NCBI GenBank assembly: GCA_037447655.1
Contig: JBBHKE010000431.1
Coordinates: 1-39,611 of the forward strand
Length of the DNA stretch: 39,611 nt
Source of the DNA: Zygnema cylindricum
Lineage: Eukaryota > Streptophyta > Zygnematophyceae > Zygnematales > Zygnemataceae
Direction: 5' to 3'
Shown: positions 20,545 through 30,259 of the stretch, piece after piece
Position numbering within the stretch: position 1 is the first letter of the stretch
Layout: every line of letters starts with the position of its first letter
The notes under the pieces: model-generated
The model's input: only the letters and a program-made list of their open reading frames with translations
What the model was told of the DNA's origin: nothing
Databases searched by the model: none
Made by a program: the position numbers and the translations under genes

Positions 20545-20552
20545 CTCCCCTT
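20545..20552 (-). promoter_or_regulatory. Polypurine tract of the youngest copia
   Basis: Reads AAGGGGAG on the minus strand directly before the TG of the 3' LTR; it is the expected priming site for plus-strand DNA. Confidence 0.8.
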
Positions 20553-20557
20553 ATTTT

Positions 20558-22269
20558 CTAGTCAATCTTTAATTTCAGACCACACTTCTCCCTGCAAAAA
20601 ATTAGCTTAGGGGAAGGCACAGGTTTGGTCATCATATCTGCTACCATCTCACTATCTGGTCTGTACTCTAAACTGATTATTTTGTTTTCTACTTTCTCTC
20701 TAACAAAGCTGAGTCTGATGTCCATGTGTTTGGCTTTAAAATGGTGTTTAGGATTGGCAGAAATGGCGATTGCTGCCTGATTATCACAAAATATTTTCTG
20801 CACACCACTCTTAAGGTGACCAAGCTCACCAAGCAAAGACTTGACCCACATCAATTCTTTTACAGCAGAGCAAGAGGCCATATACTCAGCCTCCATGGTG
20901 GACTGAGCAATAACCTTTTGCTGTTTGCTACTCCAACAGCAAGCCCCATCACCCACATATAATACATATCCAGAAGTACATCTCCTCATCGGAGCATCAC
21001 CATAACTGGCATCACTCCAAGTAGTGATGTCAGTATTCTCCCCACCCAAATGCAACCATAGATCTCTAGTTCCTACCAAATATCTAAGGACTCTCTTAGC
21101 TGCCTCCCAATCCTTCTTAGTGGGAGCATTTAGACTTCTACTCAGCACTCCTACAGCTGCAGCTAAATCCGGCCGGGTACAATTCATAAAATAGATTAGA
21201 CTTCCCACTACTTGCTTGTAAGGAATAGTCTGCATGAACTTCTGTTCATCAGGAGATAATTCCTCGTCTAAGACTATGACTCCTTCTTCCTCACTCCCCT
21301 CACTTCCCTTCTTCAACTCCATTGGAGTTGTACAACTATTAGCTTTATCCATTTGAAATTTTTCAAGCATGTTCCCTATTGCTTCCTTTTGAGTCAGTTT
21401 TATAATTTTCCTTTTTCGGTCTCTCTCTACTTGAATTCCCAAAATATATCTTGCTTCTCCCATATCCTTCATTTCAAATCTCCCCTTAAGATCGGTTTTC
21501 AGTTTGTTAATTTTTTCCATTGATTTACTTAATACAAGCAAATCATCAACATAAATTGCAATAAATATCAAACCTTCCTCATCTTCAAAGACATAGATTG
21601 AGTGATCTGAACTGATCCGAATATATCCCAGACCGGTAAGAAACTCATCAAGCTTCTTATTCCATTGTCGAGGTGCCTGTTTCAAACCATAAAGAGATTT
21701 AATCAGCCGGCATACCTTACTCTCCTCTCCTTCCTCCACAAAACCTTCGGGTTGTCGCATGAAGATCTCCTCTTCCAATTCTCCATGCAAAAAGGCTGTC
21801 TTGATGTCCATCTGATGCACTTCCATGTCTTCCGCCGCTGCTAAACTGAGAAGTATGGGGACGGAGGGAAATCTGACCACCGGGGCAAAGGTTTCCTCGT
21901 AGTCAATTCCTTCCTTTTGTGTAAATCCCTTTGCCACTAATCTGGCCTTGTAGCGCTCGATTGTGTTATCTGGGTTCAGTTTTAGTTTGAAAACCCACTT
22001 ACAACCAATTGGTTTTCGGTTAGGTGGACAGTCCACCAGCTCCCAAGTATCGGCTGCCATGATTGAAGCCATCTCCTCATTGATGGCTGTCTTCCACCGG
22101 TTTCTTTCTGGACAAGTCATCGCCTCTCCATAAGTTTGAGGTTCATCTTGATGAGATAGTTTAGTTACCTTGTTATTAACCTGTTTTTCTTGCAGTCTTT
22201 TGCTACTTCTCCTCCCCTCCTCAAAATCTGAGGCCAGAATAGATGGTTCTCGTGGATTCTTTCGAACAG
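20558..22269 (-). CDS. Copia Pol, reverse transcriptase-RNase H segment
   Basis: Open from the frameshift point near 22269 to the stop at 20558. The first ATG of the intact stretch is at 22120 and gives 520 residues; numbers below count from it. RT: WELVDCPPNRKPIGCKWVF (26-44), the MDIKTAFLHGELEEEIF motif with the first catalytic Asp (104-120), and YVDDLLVL (190-197). RNase H: SDASYGD with Asp370, STMEAEY with Glu410, FCDNQAA with Asp446, and His466. All catalytic residues are present. It copies element RNA into DNA and removes the RNA in cytoplasmic particles. It is not an independent gene: a 1 nt deletion separates it from the upstream part of the polyprotein. Confidence 0.9.
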
Positions 22270-24471
22270 CTCGGCTTCTCCCCTATCCCTTGATTCCGAA
22301 TCAATTTCCACCACGTCTTCCGTTTCGAGTAGAGTTGTCACTGGAGTTTCCACAGCCGAGTCCTTTTCGGTCTGATTTGTTCCTGCAAGAATGTCATCTT
22401 CTCTAAAACCTGGATAGTTAGGAAGCTCAAAGTCATCGGAATTTTCTGACTCAAATCTGATTTTTACTGACTTCGTATATTTGAAGGGATCCACAGACTT
22501 TCCTTCATCCATAACTACTAGATGCTTTACTAAGATTATATCTTCCCTTTTTAGATCATAAACTCTATATCCTTTAACATCTTCATCATATCCTAATAAG
22601 TATCCCGGTTTTCCTTTAGGATCTAGCTTCCAATTGGACCGATCAGTATCTAGACTGAAAACTTGACTGCCGAAAACCTTTAAGTGAGATATGTCTGGTT
22701 TCCGGCCTGTCCATCTCTCATAAGGTGTTTGATCTTTTATAGCTGAAGTAAGAACTCTATTCTTGAGGTAATTAGCACAGTTCATTGCTTCTGCCCAAAA
22801 CCTTTTTCCTATCTTTTTATCTGACAACATACTTCTAGCACTATCACTTAGTGTTCTATTTAACCTTTCAGCTACCCCATTATGTTCCGGATTTTCTGGA
22901 ACTGTCTTTTGGTGTTGAACCCCATCTTCCCTCAGAAAATCCTCAAACTGGTTAGAAGTATACTCTCCACCATTGTCACTCCTTACTCTCTTGATTGGAG
23001 TTTCATGGAGTTTTTCGCTCCATGCTTTATATTGTCTAAAACAATCCTCAGCTTCGGACTTGTTTTTCAAAAAATATACCCGGGAATACCGAGACCAATC
23101 ATCAGTTATAGTCATCATAAATCTCTTCCCCCCCGGTGAGGGCACGTTAGCCGGTCCCCAAATATCTGTGTGTACTAGATCTAGAATTTTTTCTCCCTTA
23201 TAGGTGGCTGATTTAGGAAAGGGTAATCTGTGTGCTTTACCTTGAGCACATCCACTACAATCACTTATATCATCACTCTCACTGAACTGAATCCCTTCCA
23301 CCACTCCCATCTTTTTCATCTCTCTTAACTTATCTAGATTCACATGCCCAAGCCTCTTATGCCACATCATAATATCATGAACACCAGCATAATAAAGTTT
23401 CTTCTTTTCATTACTTAAGATCAGCCTAAACATCCCATGGCTACCTTTCTCAGCAATGAAATAGACATCATCCTCAAAACTAGCAGTAAAGACTCCTTCC
23501 CTAGTGCTAGTAAAAAAACCCTTATCATCTAATACTGATGTAGAGATAAGATTTTTGTTCAGCTCCGGAATAAACAATACATCGGAGAATGTTAATATGG
23601 ATGTATTTCCTTCTACTAACACTTTTAGATCTACCGATCCTACAAGAGTAGTGGTGACTATCCTCCCATCCCCGTACTCTATCTCTACGGTGGGAATCTT
23701 TCTTATCTTAGTGAACAGGTGTCTATCCTTACACATGTGCATGGAGGCACCTGAATCTACAATCCAGCCTGCTTCACCTTTCAATCCACCGTAAGCACAT
23801 TTCTGCCTTCGTGGAATTTTGACCTCATTTTTCGCCTCCAACTCCTCATCCCAAAGGAGCTCATCGTCCTCGTCCTCGGATTCAACCTCAAGTACCTGTG
23901 TGACAAGGGCCTTTTTCTTTCCTCTCGGGGTACCACCGGTCTGCCCCTCCTTTAACCGAAGCTCGGTTAGCTTAGTGCACTTTGCCATATAGTGCCCCGG
24001 TTTCTTACAAAAGTGACATAGTCTTTTGGGAGCCCTTGGTTCGAACTCATCGGCCTGTTTTTTCTGCTCCCTACCCCCATAGTTTCCGACCGGTTTTCGG
24101 GAATCCATGTTCCTCCAATCAGTCGCTGTTGCCAAGGCTTGGCCACTCTTTCCTCCCCTTTGGATCTCAATTTCATTCTCTTGAACGAGAATCATCCCTA
24201 CCACTGAGTTCCATATCCACCTTGAGTCAGGCAAGTCCTGCACACGGTAAACTATGTTCACGAACTCATTAGGTAACTTCATCAGTAGATAGTTAACCTT
24301 TTCTTTTTCACTAAAATCTTTTCCCGCACTCTGTAGTTCCATGAAGAGTGTAGCAAGCTCATTGCAAAAATCCAACATATTTCCCCCTTTGTATACATAC
24401 TCCTTAACTTTCTGATCAGCCAACTGTTGTTGCTGAATCGTACCACTTCGGTACATCTCTATGAGAGCCAT
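22165..24471 (-). CDS. Copia Gag C-terminus, protease and integrase segment
   Basis: 768 residues from the first ATG after the TAG stop. It holds the C-terminal half of Gag and a CX2CX4HX4C zinc knuckle (Cys152-Cys165, CHFCKKPGHYMAKC). The aspartic protease motif is WIVDSGAS (Asp239). Integrase has its zinc site (His371, His376, Cys405, Cys408) and a core with Asp436 (HTDIWGP), Asp499 (SDNGGEY) and Glu535 (NGVAERLNRT), the D-35-E spacing of copia. The C-terminal VFGSQVFSL to YLLGYDEDVKGYRVYDL block follows. The last ~35 residues are out of frame after a 1 nt deletion near 22270, judged against the fragment at 5032-5050. All catalytic residues are kept. Confidence 0.92.
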   Translation of the reverse strand: MALIEMYRSGTIQQQQLADQKVKEYVYKGGNMLDFCNELATLFMELQSAGKDFSEKEKVNYLLMKLPNEFVNIVYRVQDLPDSRWIWNSVVGMILVQENEIEIQRGGKSGQALATATDWRNMDSRKPVGNYGGREQKKQADEFEPRAPKRLCHFCKKPGHYMAKCTKLTELRLKEGQTGGTPRGKKKALVTQVLEVESEDEDDELLWDEELEAKNEVKIPRRQKCAYGGLKGEAGWIVDSGASMHMCKDRHLFTKIRKIPTVEIEYGDGRIVTTTLVGSVDLKVLVEGNTSILTFSDVLFIPELNKNLISTSVLDDKGFFTSTREGVFTASFEDDVYFIAEKGSHGMFRLILSNEKKKLYYAGVHDIMMWHKRLGHVNLDKLREMKKMGVVEGIQFSESDDISDCSGCAQGKAHRLPFPKSATYKGEKILDLVHTDIWGPANVPSPGGKRFMMTITDDWSRYSRVYFLKNKSEAEDCFRQYKAWSEKLHETPIKRVRSDNGGEYTSNQFEDFLREDGVQHQKTVPENPEHNGVAERLNRTLSDSARSMLSDKKIGKRFWAEAMNCANYLKNRVLTSAIKDQTPYERWTGRKPDISHLKVFGSQVFSLDTDRSNWKLDPKGKPGYLLGYDEDVKGYRVYDLKREDIILVKHLVVMDEGKSVDPFKYTKSVKIRFESENSDDFELPNYPGFREDDILAGTNQTEKDSAVETPVTTLLETEDVVEIDSESRDRGEAELFERIHENHLFWPQILRRGGEVAKDCKKNRLITR

Positions 24472-24891
24472 CTAAAGATCGGATGCTATTTCTACCTGCA
24501 AATGAGGACATGCAAGTCCTTGAGTGAGATGGCGTAGGATGAAGTGCTTTGCCGCCATATTGTTGAAGTCCCAGGTTTCAGTATCATTCTCCTCATTCCT
24601 CGGAATAGGTGACATGAATGTCGAACCAGTTGCTATTGGTGTGATCGTCTCCTTCTCTTTACCTTTGTCCACCACCTCTCCTTCTTTTGTTTCCTCCGTT
24701 GAAGGTGGGTCCTCTTTCCTGGTGAATCTGCTTCCTCCAAACACTAGAGGAATTCCAAGACTTGATGGACGCCCCAACCGTCCACTCACTATCCCCCAAA
24801 ACCTTTTTTTGCATAGAGCTCCTATCATCATACTTTCCTTGTATATGAAGCCAGTTCCATTAAAGATTGGAACCCTAGAGGGTGGGCCCAT
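24472..24891 (-). CDS. Copia Gag N-terminus, starting at the ATG in the primer-binding site
   Basis: The start chosen is the ATG at 24889-24891, inside the PBS and 4 nt after the LTR, because Gag-like sequence (VPIFNGTGFIY) follows within ten codons and copia-1 keeps the same start. An upstream in-frame ATG at 24915 lies within the LTR and is less likely. The middle is a charged, low-complexity stretch. The frame ends at TAG 24472-24474. The aligned codon in copia-1 (7403-7405) is TCG, so the stop looks like a single-base nonsense change rather than the natural end of Gag. Pol continues in the same frame right after it. Confidence 0.82.
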   Translation of the reverse strand: MGPPSRVPIFNGTGFIYKESMMIGALCKKRFWGIVSGRLGRPSSLGIPLVFGGSRFTRKEDPPSTEETKEGEVVDKGKEKETITPIATGSTFMSPIPRNEENDTETWDFNNMAAKHFILRHLTQGLACPHLQVEIASDL

Positions 24892-24895
24892 AACC
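24881..24895 (-). promoter_or_regulatory. Primer-binding site, half initiator tRNA-Met type
   Basis: Minus-strand GGTTATGGGCCCACC follows the LTR terminal CA directly. It is complementary to the anticodon stem-loop of plant initiator tRNA-Met (as I recall it, GGTGGGCCCATAACC) over all 15 nt, not to the tRNA 3' end. Drosophila copia is the classic case of priming by a 5' half of initiator tRNA-Met. The gag ATG lies within this site. Confidence 0.75.
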
Positions 24896-25945
24896 TGAAA
24901 CTCTGAGACCTCCATAAGTCCTCAGAGTAGACAGCTTCCAAGAAGCCTCTAGGATAATCCTGACCCCTTTGTGTTCCAACAAAAATGTCTGCCACCTTGG
25001 CAGACAAAAACCCTGACCACCTGCACCCCTGTGAAGGCAAGACTCCCCTGAGTCGGTAGCAAAAAGAATCTCTGAATTTACTCCCCTGAGCAGTAAGTTA
25101 TGGAGGGTCAAAGTTGACCTTTTATACAGAAGCTCTCTGGGAGAGAGGGTCCTATCTTCTAAATTTTTCTAAGTCCTATCTCTCTCACAGACTCTATCTA
25201 CTGATGTACGTAACCAATCAGAATTGAGTTCCGTACGCAAAAGTATAGTTGCCGGTGTACTTTAGGTACGGACAGTGTACGACATGGCCTAAATGTCGAC
25301 ACATGTCATATCCGGATTCGGTACCATAATCTCCGGAGATTCCTCGATCCAACGGAATTTTGCCACGCGTCATCCGATGTGGCGATGGCCACAAACCGCC
25401 GAAATCTTTCTCCGCGATCTCGGCGCTAATCCCGGCCGTCCGATTAAATTCGGATTTAATCGTAGCCGTAATAAATACATGGCGATATTTGTTTCACTTA
25501 CGAAACAAATGCGCGGTATTGATTTCGAGTCCGTACCGTAATCCGTACTCTATATATTACTGGATCTATGTATCCCGTAATGTGTTATAGTTAAATGAAT
25601 TATCGTACAAATACTCATATAATTAATTATCAAACTATATAGAACGTAATACTACTGCTAGACCTAACGGCTAAGGCTACCGGCTACTTCCTGTCTGCCG
25701 GCCGGTAGGTACAGGGATCAAATCCTGCCGCCGGCGCATACCTTTTAATTAAATAAATAAACCCTAATATTAAATTCCTGTAAACCTCAGGATAGCCAAG
25801 GTAGCCATGGCTCTAGCTTCCTCTCCAACTTCTCAGTGACTGCGACAAGTTTGAGAGTTGGAGAGAGAAGTTAGAGATAGACTGCCTCGACTTCTATATT
25901 TCTTTTCATACCTAGAAAATACTAATAAAACCATTAGTTTCTACA
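24896..25945 (-). mobile_element. 5' LTR of the youngest copia
   Basis: 1050 bp, plus-strand ends tgaaactctgag and tttctaca, followed by ggcca. It differs from the 3' LTR by roughly 16 substitutions and an 18 bp indel near 25758-25780. Confidence 0.92.
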
Positions 25946-26458
25946 GGCCAGTCATTAATCATTAAGGATTCAGACTGACCAATGCAAAAACGTGCGTAAT
26001 CTCTTACTAATTACGTAGCATTTCTAACCAATCAAACGCTACGTTTCACTACGTAACATTTACGTGCAAAAATGCGCGCCAAACAAAACGCGACTTTGCA
26101 CAAACGTGTGTCGCGAATTTCGCACGCGAAACTTCTTGGTAAATTCTATAAAGTGAAAGTGACGTTTCGTACTAAAAATTGTACGAAACGAACCATACTA
26201 TGTACCAAACGAAATGTTGATTTCGTTTGGTACTTTATAAACGTACGCCTTAAATTCCGCGGCTAGTTTGACCCTTAACTCGTAATAATGAACACCCATT
26301 CGTTATTTTGACCACGCGTTGTCGCCTAAATACACTAATCACTATATCTTTTAAAAAACAACTCGAAATCGTGTGATTCTTTGGCGGACGTCTATCAAAT
26401 TCAAAACTTTATATTCGTAACATTTTACAAACAAGATTGATCCACTATTACTTATACA
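25946..26458 (-). mobile_element. Gypsy 3' LTR, proximal piece
   Basis: Continues the LTR after the nested copia: ggccagtcattaatca matches 32755 onwards, as do caatcaaacgctacgtttc and gtgcaaaaatgcgcgcc. It ends cttataca, which is TG on the element strand, next to the PPT. It holds the perfect dyad GTTTCGTAC ... GTACGAAAC at 26164-26189. Confidence 0.86.
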
Positions 26459-26471
26459 TCATCCCCTCCTT
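26459..26471 (-). promoter_or_regulatory. Gypsy polypurine tract
   Basis: Minus strand reads aaggaggggatga immediately before the LTR start TGTATAAG. Confidence 0.65.
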
Positions 26472-26507
26472 GTATTTAACTAACCTCAGTTAAAACACAT
26501 TTCATTC

Positions 26508-27760
26508 TCAAGACGGGACTTTTATGTTATTTTCCCTCCAATACCTTTGTAAAAACTCAAAACTTTTATCATCTAAGTTTAACTCATCTTCTGGCCTTCC
26601 TAGACAATGCACTCGCCAAAAAATAGTATTGTCGACCTTAATCCGTTGACCAACCCAATCTATTACCCATCTGTGGACCTCAAGTTCTATGATTATTGAG
26701 GGATCCAAATCCAATTCTCATTCAGTTGGTCGAAGATTTGCTGGTTTCAACTGACTGATGTGTGTCACTGGATGAATTTGTGTTGAAGGTGGAAAGTCTA
26801 ATTTGGTAGCAACTGACGATATCATCTCGATTAGAGTAAATTGTCTGATGTACTTAGGAGCATATTTCCCCGTAGGATCCAATTGTCTCTCGATCTTACA
26901 CATGTAATGAGTTGTTGAAGCCAAACCTTGTCACTTGTGCTTACCACCCAATCACCCCATTTGCGGTTAGCATTTAATTCTTGCCTTCTTTGTGCCTTCA
27001 CTAATGCATCCTGGACTGTTTTCCAAACTATTTAAATGTATTCCCAAAACTCTGTTCCAGAACCCCTATTTTCTTGAGTGACCCCTGTTATTGAATCTAA
27101 TGCTTCTCTCGGTTGGTATCCGTATGCAACTTCAAACGATGAGAATCTTGTACTAGCATGTTTACATGAATTGTATGCAAATTCTATTAATGGCAGTTTA
27201 GATTCCCATGTGTTATGAACTCCACTGCAAACATCCCTAAGCATTTTTTCTAGTGTACGGTTCATCGTTTCTATTTGTCCATCTGTTGAAGGATGATAAG
27301 AGGAACTCATTTTTAATTCAGTGCCTATATTTTGCTGCAATTATTTCCAAAATACAGACGTAAATTTAGAATCCCTATTTCTGACTATAGACAAGCGGAC
27401 TCCATGATGTCTGACCACATTGTCAAAATATAACTTTGCAACATCTACAACTGAATGAGTAGTTTTACAAGGGAAAATGATTGCCATTTTACTGAACCTA
27501 TCGACTACGACCATGATACTGTCATTTATTGTAGATCTAGCTGGCAACTTGACAATAAAATCCATACTAGCAGATTCCCATGGTCTTTCGAAGATATTTA
27601 AAGGTTTTAAGAGGCCTTTAGGGGTCTGGTTACTAGGTTTACTCTGTCGTCAAGGGCCATAAGTTTTTATGTGTTTCGACACCTCATTTGTCATCCCGGG
27701 TCAAAACAATCTACTCTGCAACCGACTAAAAGTTTTATCTCGACCTAGATGTCCTAAATG
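26508..27760 (-). pseudogene. Gypsy integrase with chromodomain-like tail
   Basis: The minus-strand frames 27565-27341 and 27340-27032 carry the integrase core: MDFIVKLP (first Asp), IVRNRDSKFTS (second Asp) and YHPSTDGQIETMNRTLEKML (Glu). All three acidic residues survive although a stop splits the core. The preceding H2C2 region lies at 27600-27760 with stops. The C-terminal part (26924-26718) reads RQLDPTGKYAPKYIRQF ... HPVTHISQLKPA. After a stop, 26714-26508 reads EVHRWVIDWVGQRI ... IFWRVHCLGRPEDELNLDD ... LQRYWREN, which has the shape of a chromodomain (strand-strand-strand, then helix). That places the element among chromoviruses, which target chromatin. Confidence 0.83.
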
Positions 27761-27761
27761 C

Positions 27762-29330
27762 TCATGGCCTTCCTATAGAAGTTGTTTTTTTAAGGTCTCC
27801 AATTTCAGGAATGCATAATCTATCCCTTGTTCGCAAATATAGTAAACCATCTTCTATTCTAAAGTTTTTGACATGCTTGTCATTCAATGGGTCAAAATTC
27901 CTTTCCGAAATATTTTTGTAAATCATAGCAAAATATGGATCTTTATCATAACCATTCATAACAGCATCTAAAAACAATTCATCCGGAACCTTCACACTTA
28001 TTTCAAAACGTCTACTTAAAGGATCAGCGACTACGTTTGTCTTTCCAGGAATATGTTTGACATTATATTTGAAATATGCCAATTTTTGAATCCACCTATC
28101 CTGTCAGCCAGTTATAATATGTGCATCACTTAATCTGTGTAGATAGGATAGTGCCTGATTATGCCTTATTATCACAGTGAACTGTAAATTCTTTATTATG
28201 CAAATAACAACGCCATTTCACCAATGCATGAACGATTGCAAGTAATTTTTTTTCTTGTGCTGGATAGTTTTTTTTTGGCATCATTGAATTTCTTGGACTC
28301 AAAAACAATAGGATGAAAATGTTTGTCGGCTTTTTTACTTATGACTGCACCTAGACCTTTATCACATGCATCAGTAGTGATTTGAACTTCAAATTCCTCA
28401 GCTGGATCAAGATACACTAGTGTAGGGGCAAAGGCTAACTTCTCTTTTAGCTCTTCGAAAGCTCTCTCGTGATCGGCTCCCCACACAAACGTCTCCTTCT
28501 CCCGAAGTAAATCCGTCAAAGGTGCGACGATCATACTGAAGTTCCTAATTAATTTCCTGTAATAAGTGGCCAATCCCAAAAATGATCTAATTTTTGTGAC
28601 ATTAGTGGGTTGCCTCCAATTTTGGATTGCAGTAATTTTCAATGGATCTATTTTAAGACCTTCCCCACTAACTATATGTCCCAAAAATAATTGTTCACTT
28701 TTAAAAAAACTGGATTTTAACAATTTTCCATATAGTTTTCTTTCCCTTAACCTTTCCAACACTTTCTTTAAATGAATTACATGTTGTTCTTTAGATTCGC
28801 GATAAAATAGAATATCATCTTTAAACACCTGAACTAATATGAAAAGGTTTGGTTCATTAATCTTTAATAATTAGGCTGTGCATTCTTCAAACCAAATGGC
28901 ATCACTATCCCCTAAAATGACCGACTCTAGTTCTAAAAGCAATTTTGTTAACATCTTCGGTCAAATTGTAAAAATTTAGCACCTTTCAAACGATCTATCA
29001 AATCAGAACTTAAATGTAACGAATACTTATCCTTCACCGTAATCTTGTTCAGACTACGATCGTCGACACACATTCTCAACAATCCGTCCTTCTTTTTGAC
29101 AAAGAGAGCTGGTGCTTTTTACGGTGATTTACTGGGCTGAATATGTTCTTTCTTCAGAAAGCTCATTGATCTATTTTTTTATCTTTTTCTGCTCAAAGAA
29201 TTTGTGCTTATTAATTCTTGTGACAGGAGGATTACATCTAGGTTCAAGGTTAATAACATGTTCCACATCTCGAGAAGGTGGCCTTCTTAAGGGTAAATCA
29301 CTTAGGAAAACATCTTCAAATTCAAAATCA
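27762..29330 (-). pseudogene. Gypsy reverse transcriptase-RNase H pseudogene
   Basis: RT is recognisable from VEHVINLEPRCNPP (about 29250) through VMPFGLKNAQ (about 28890) and FKDDILFY (28828 down), where the usual Y-x-D-D has become F-K-D-D. Near 28960 the reading jumps from [10 protein letters not shown] to a [14 protein letters not shown]-like frame. The intervening segment that normally holds the first catalytic Asp is missing, a deletion of about 45-50 bp. RNase H (ITTDACDKGLGAVIS, about 28370) and the connection (FKYNVKHIPGKTNVVADPLSRR, about 28070) follow with frameshifts. Confidence 0.85.
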
Positions 29331-29556
29331 AATCTTTAACAACAACATCAGAAGTTTTTATGTCAGTTACAAAATCATATTTTTGTTTTTCAAGATTTTT
29401 AGTCGTGTTTGATTTAGGAAAAACATCAATGTTAGTGTTTTCTCCCCCCCCTTAATCAGTAACTGCCTTAGTTATTGATAACAAGAAAGCATGAATTGTT
29501 TTATCTTTTAAATGTTTTTTAAACTGTTTAGCAAAAATCAAACCTTCCACTCCCAA

Positions 29557-29950
29557 TTAGGTTATGTTATTTATATGATTCCTAAGCAACTTCTTCGAAG
29601 GTAATGCTTGCAAAACCTTCCAACCGTTTTCAGACTTCACTCTCAAGGTTTTAGTTTCCAAATTAATTTGAGGGTTATGTTCAGTTAACCAAAGCTTTCC
29701 TAGTATTAGCTCCTCACTACGCAAATTCATTATGTCACACACAACTTTCATTTTATGACCTTGGATATCAACTTCTATTGTGTTAGTTTGTAAATCTAAT
29801 GTGGACTTATTACCATTTGTCACCTGAACATGCGAAGATTTTTCCCTTGTGACTGTAGGAATTTTATTTTCTTCTACAAACTTATGTGAAATAAAATTAT
29901 ATGTAGCACGAGAATCTACAATAACTCTCTATGGTTTCCCTTTCACTAAA
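29557..29950 (-). pseudogene. Gypsy aspartic protease pseudogene
   Basis: An 88-codon frame (29823-29557) contains NTIEVDIQGHKMKVVCDIM and EELILGKLWLTEHNPQI, typical of the second half of a retroviral-type protease. Upstream, near 29920, the active site reads VDSRATYNF where D-S/T-G is expected, so the essential Gly is replaced by Arg. Confidence 0.8.
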
Positions 29951-30259
29951 GACTCAAATCTGATCAAACTGTGTTTGGTGTCATCGTTACTTAACGGTCG
30001 TAACATATGGTGTCATCGTTACTTATGTTAAGATTTTTATCTCAAAGATTGTTGAAACTATGGAGTGTAGTTAGCATCATAATAAATTCAGTTATCCTAG
30101 CCTTTCCATTCATTAGCCGCCCCCCCAGAGTTAACTCTCTAACCTCTGGATCTGGTCGACTCAAATGATGACTTTCAGCTAGTCCTTTCCGTTTCCCACC
30201 TCTTGGGCTTCCTACTCAGCTAGGTATAATGCAATATCTTCTTGAAGACCTTCATTGAC

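Larger units (their letters stand above)
19513..25945 (-). mobile_element. Nearly complete copia element (youngest in the window)
   Basis: 6433 bp, minus strand, flanked by 5 bp target duplication ggcca (19508-19512 and 25946-25950). It has 1032 and 1050 bp LTRs that differ by about 16 substitutions by eye and one 18 bp indel, a half-tRNA primer-binding site, gag-protease-integrase-RT-RNase H in Ty1/copia order, and a PPT. Only two coding lesions are visible: a TAG at 24472-24474 and a 1 nt deletion near 22270. It inserted into the 3' LTR of the gypsy element, splitting it. Confidence 0.93.

Noticed and set aside
24469-24474. Programmed stop-codon readthrough between Gag and Pol at the TAG
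   Set aside because: The aligned codon in copia-1 is TCG, and copia elements usually have a single frame, so a nonsense change is simpler. A wider family alignment could reopen this.
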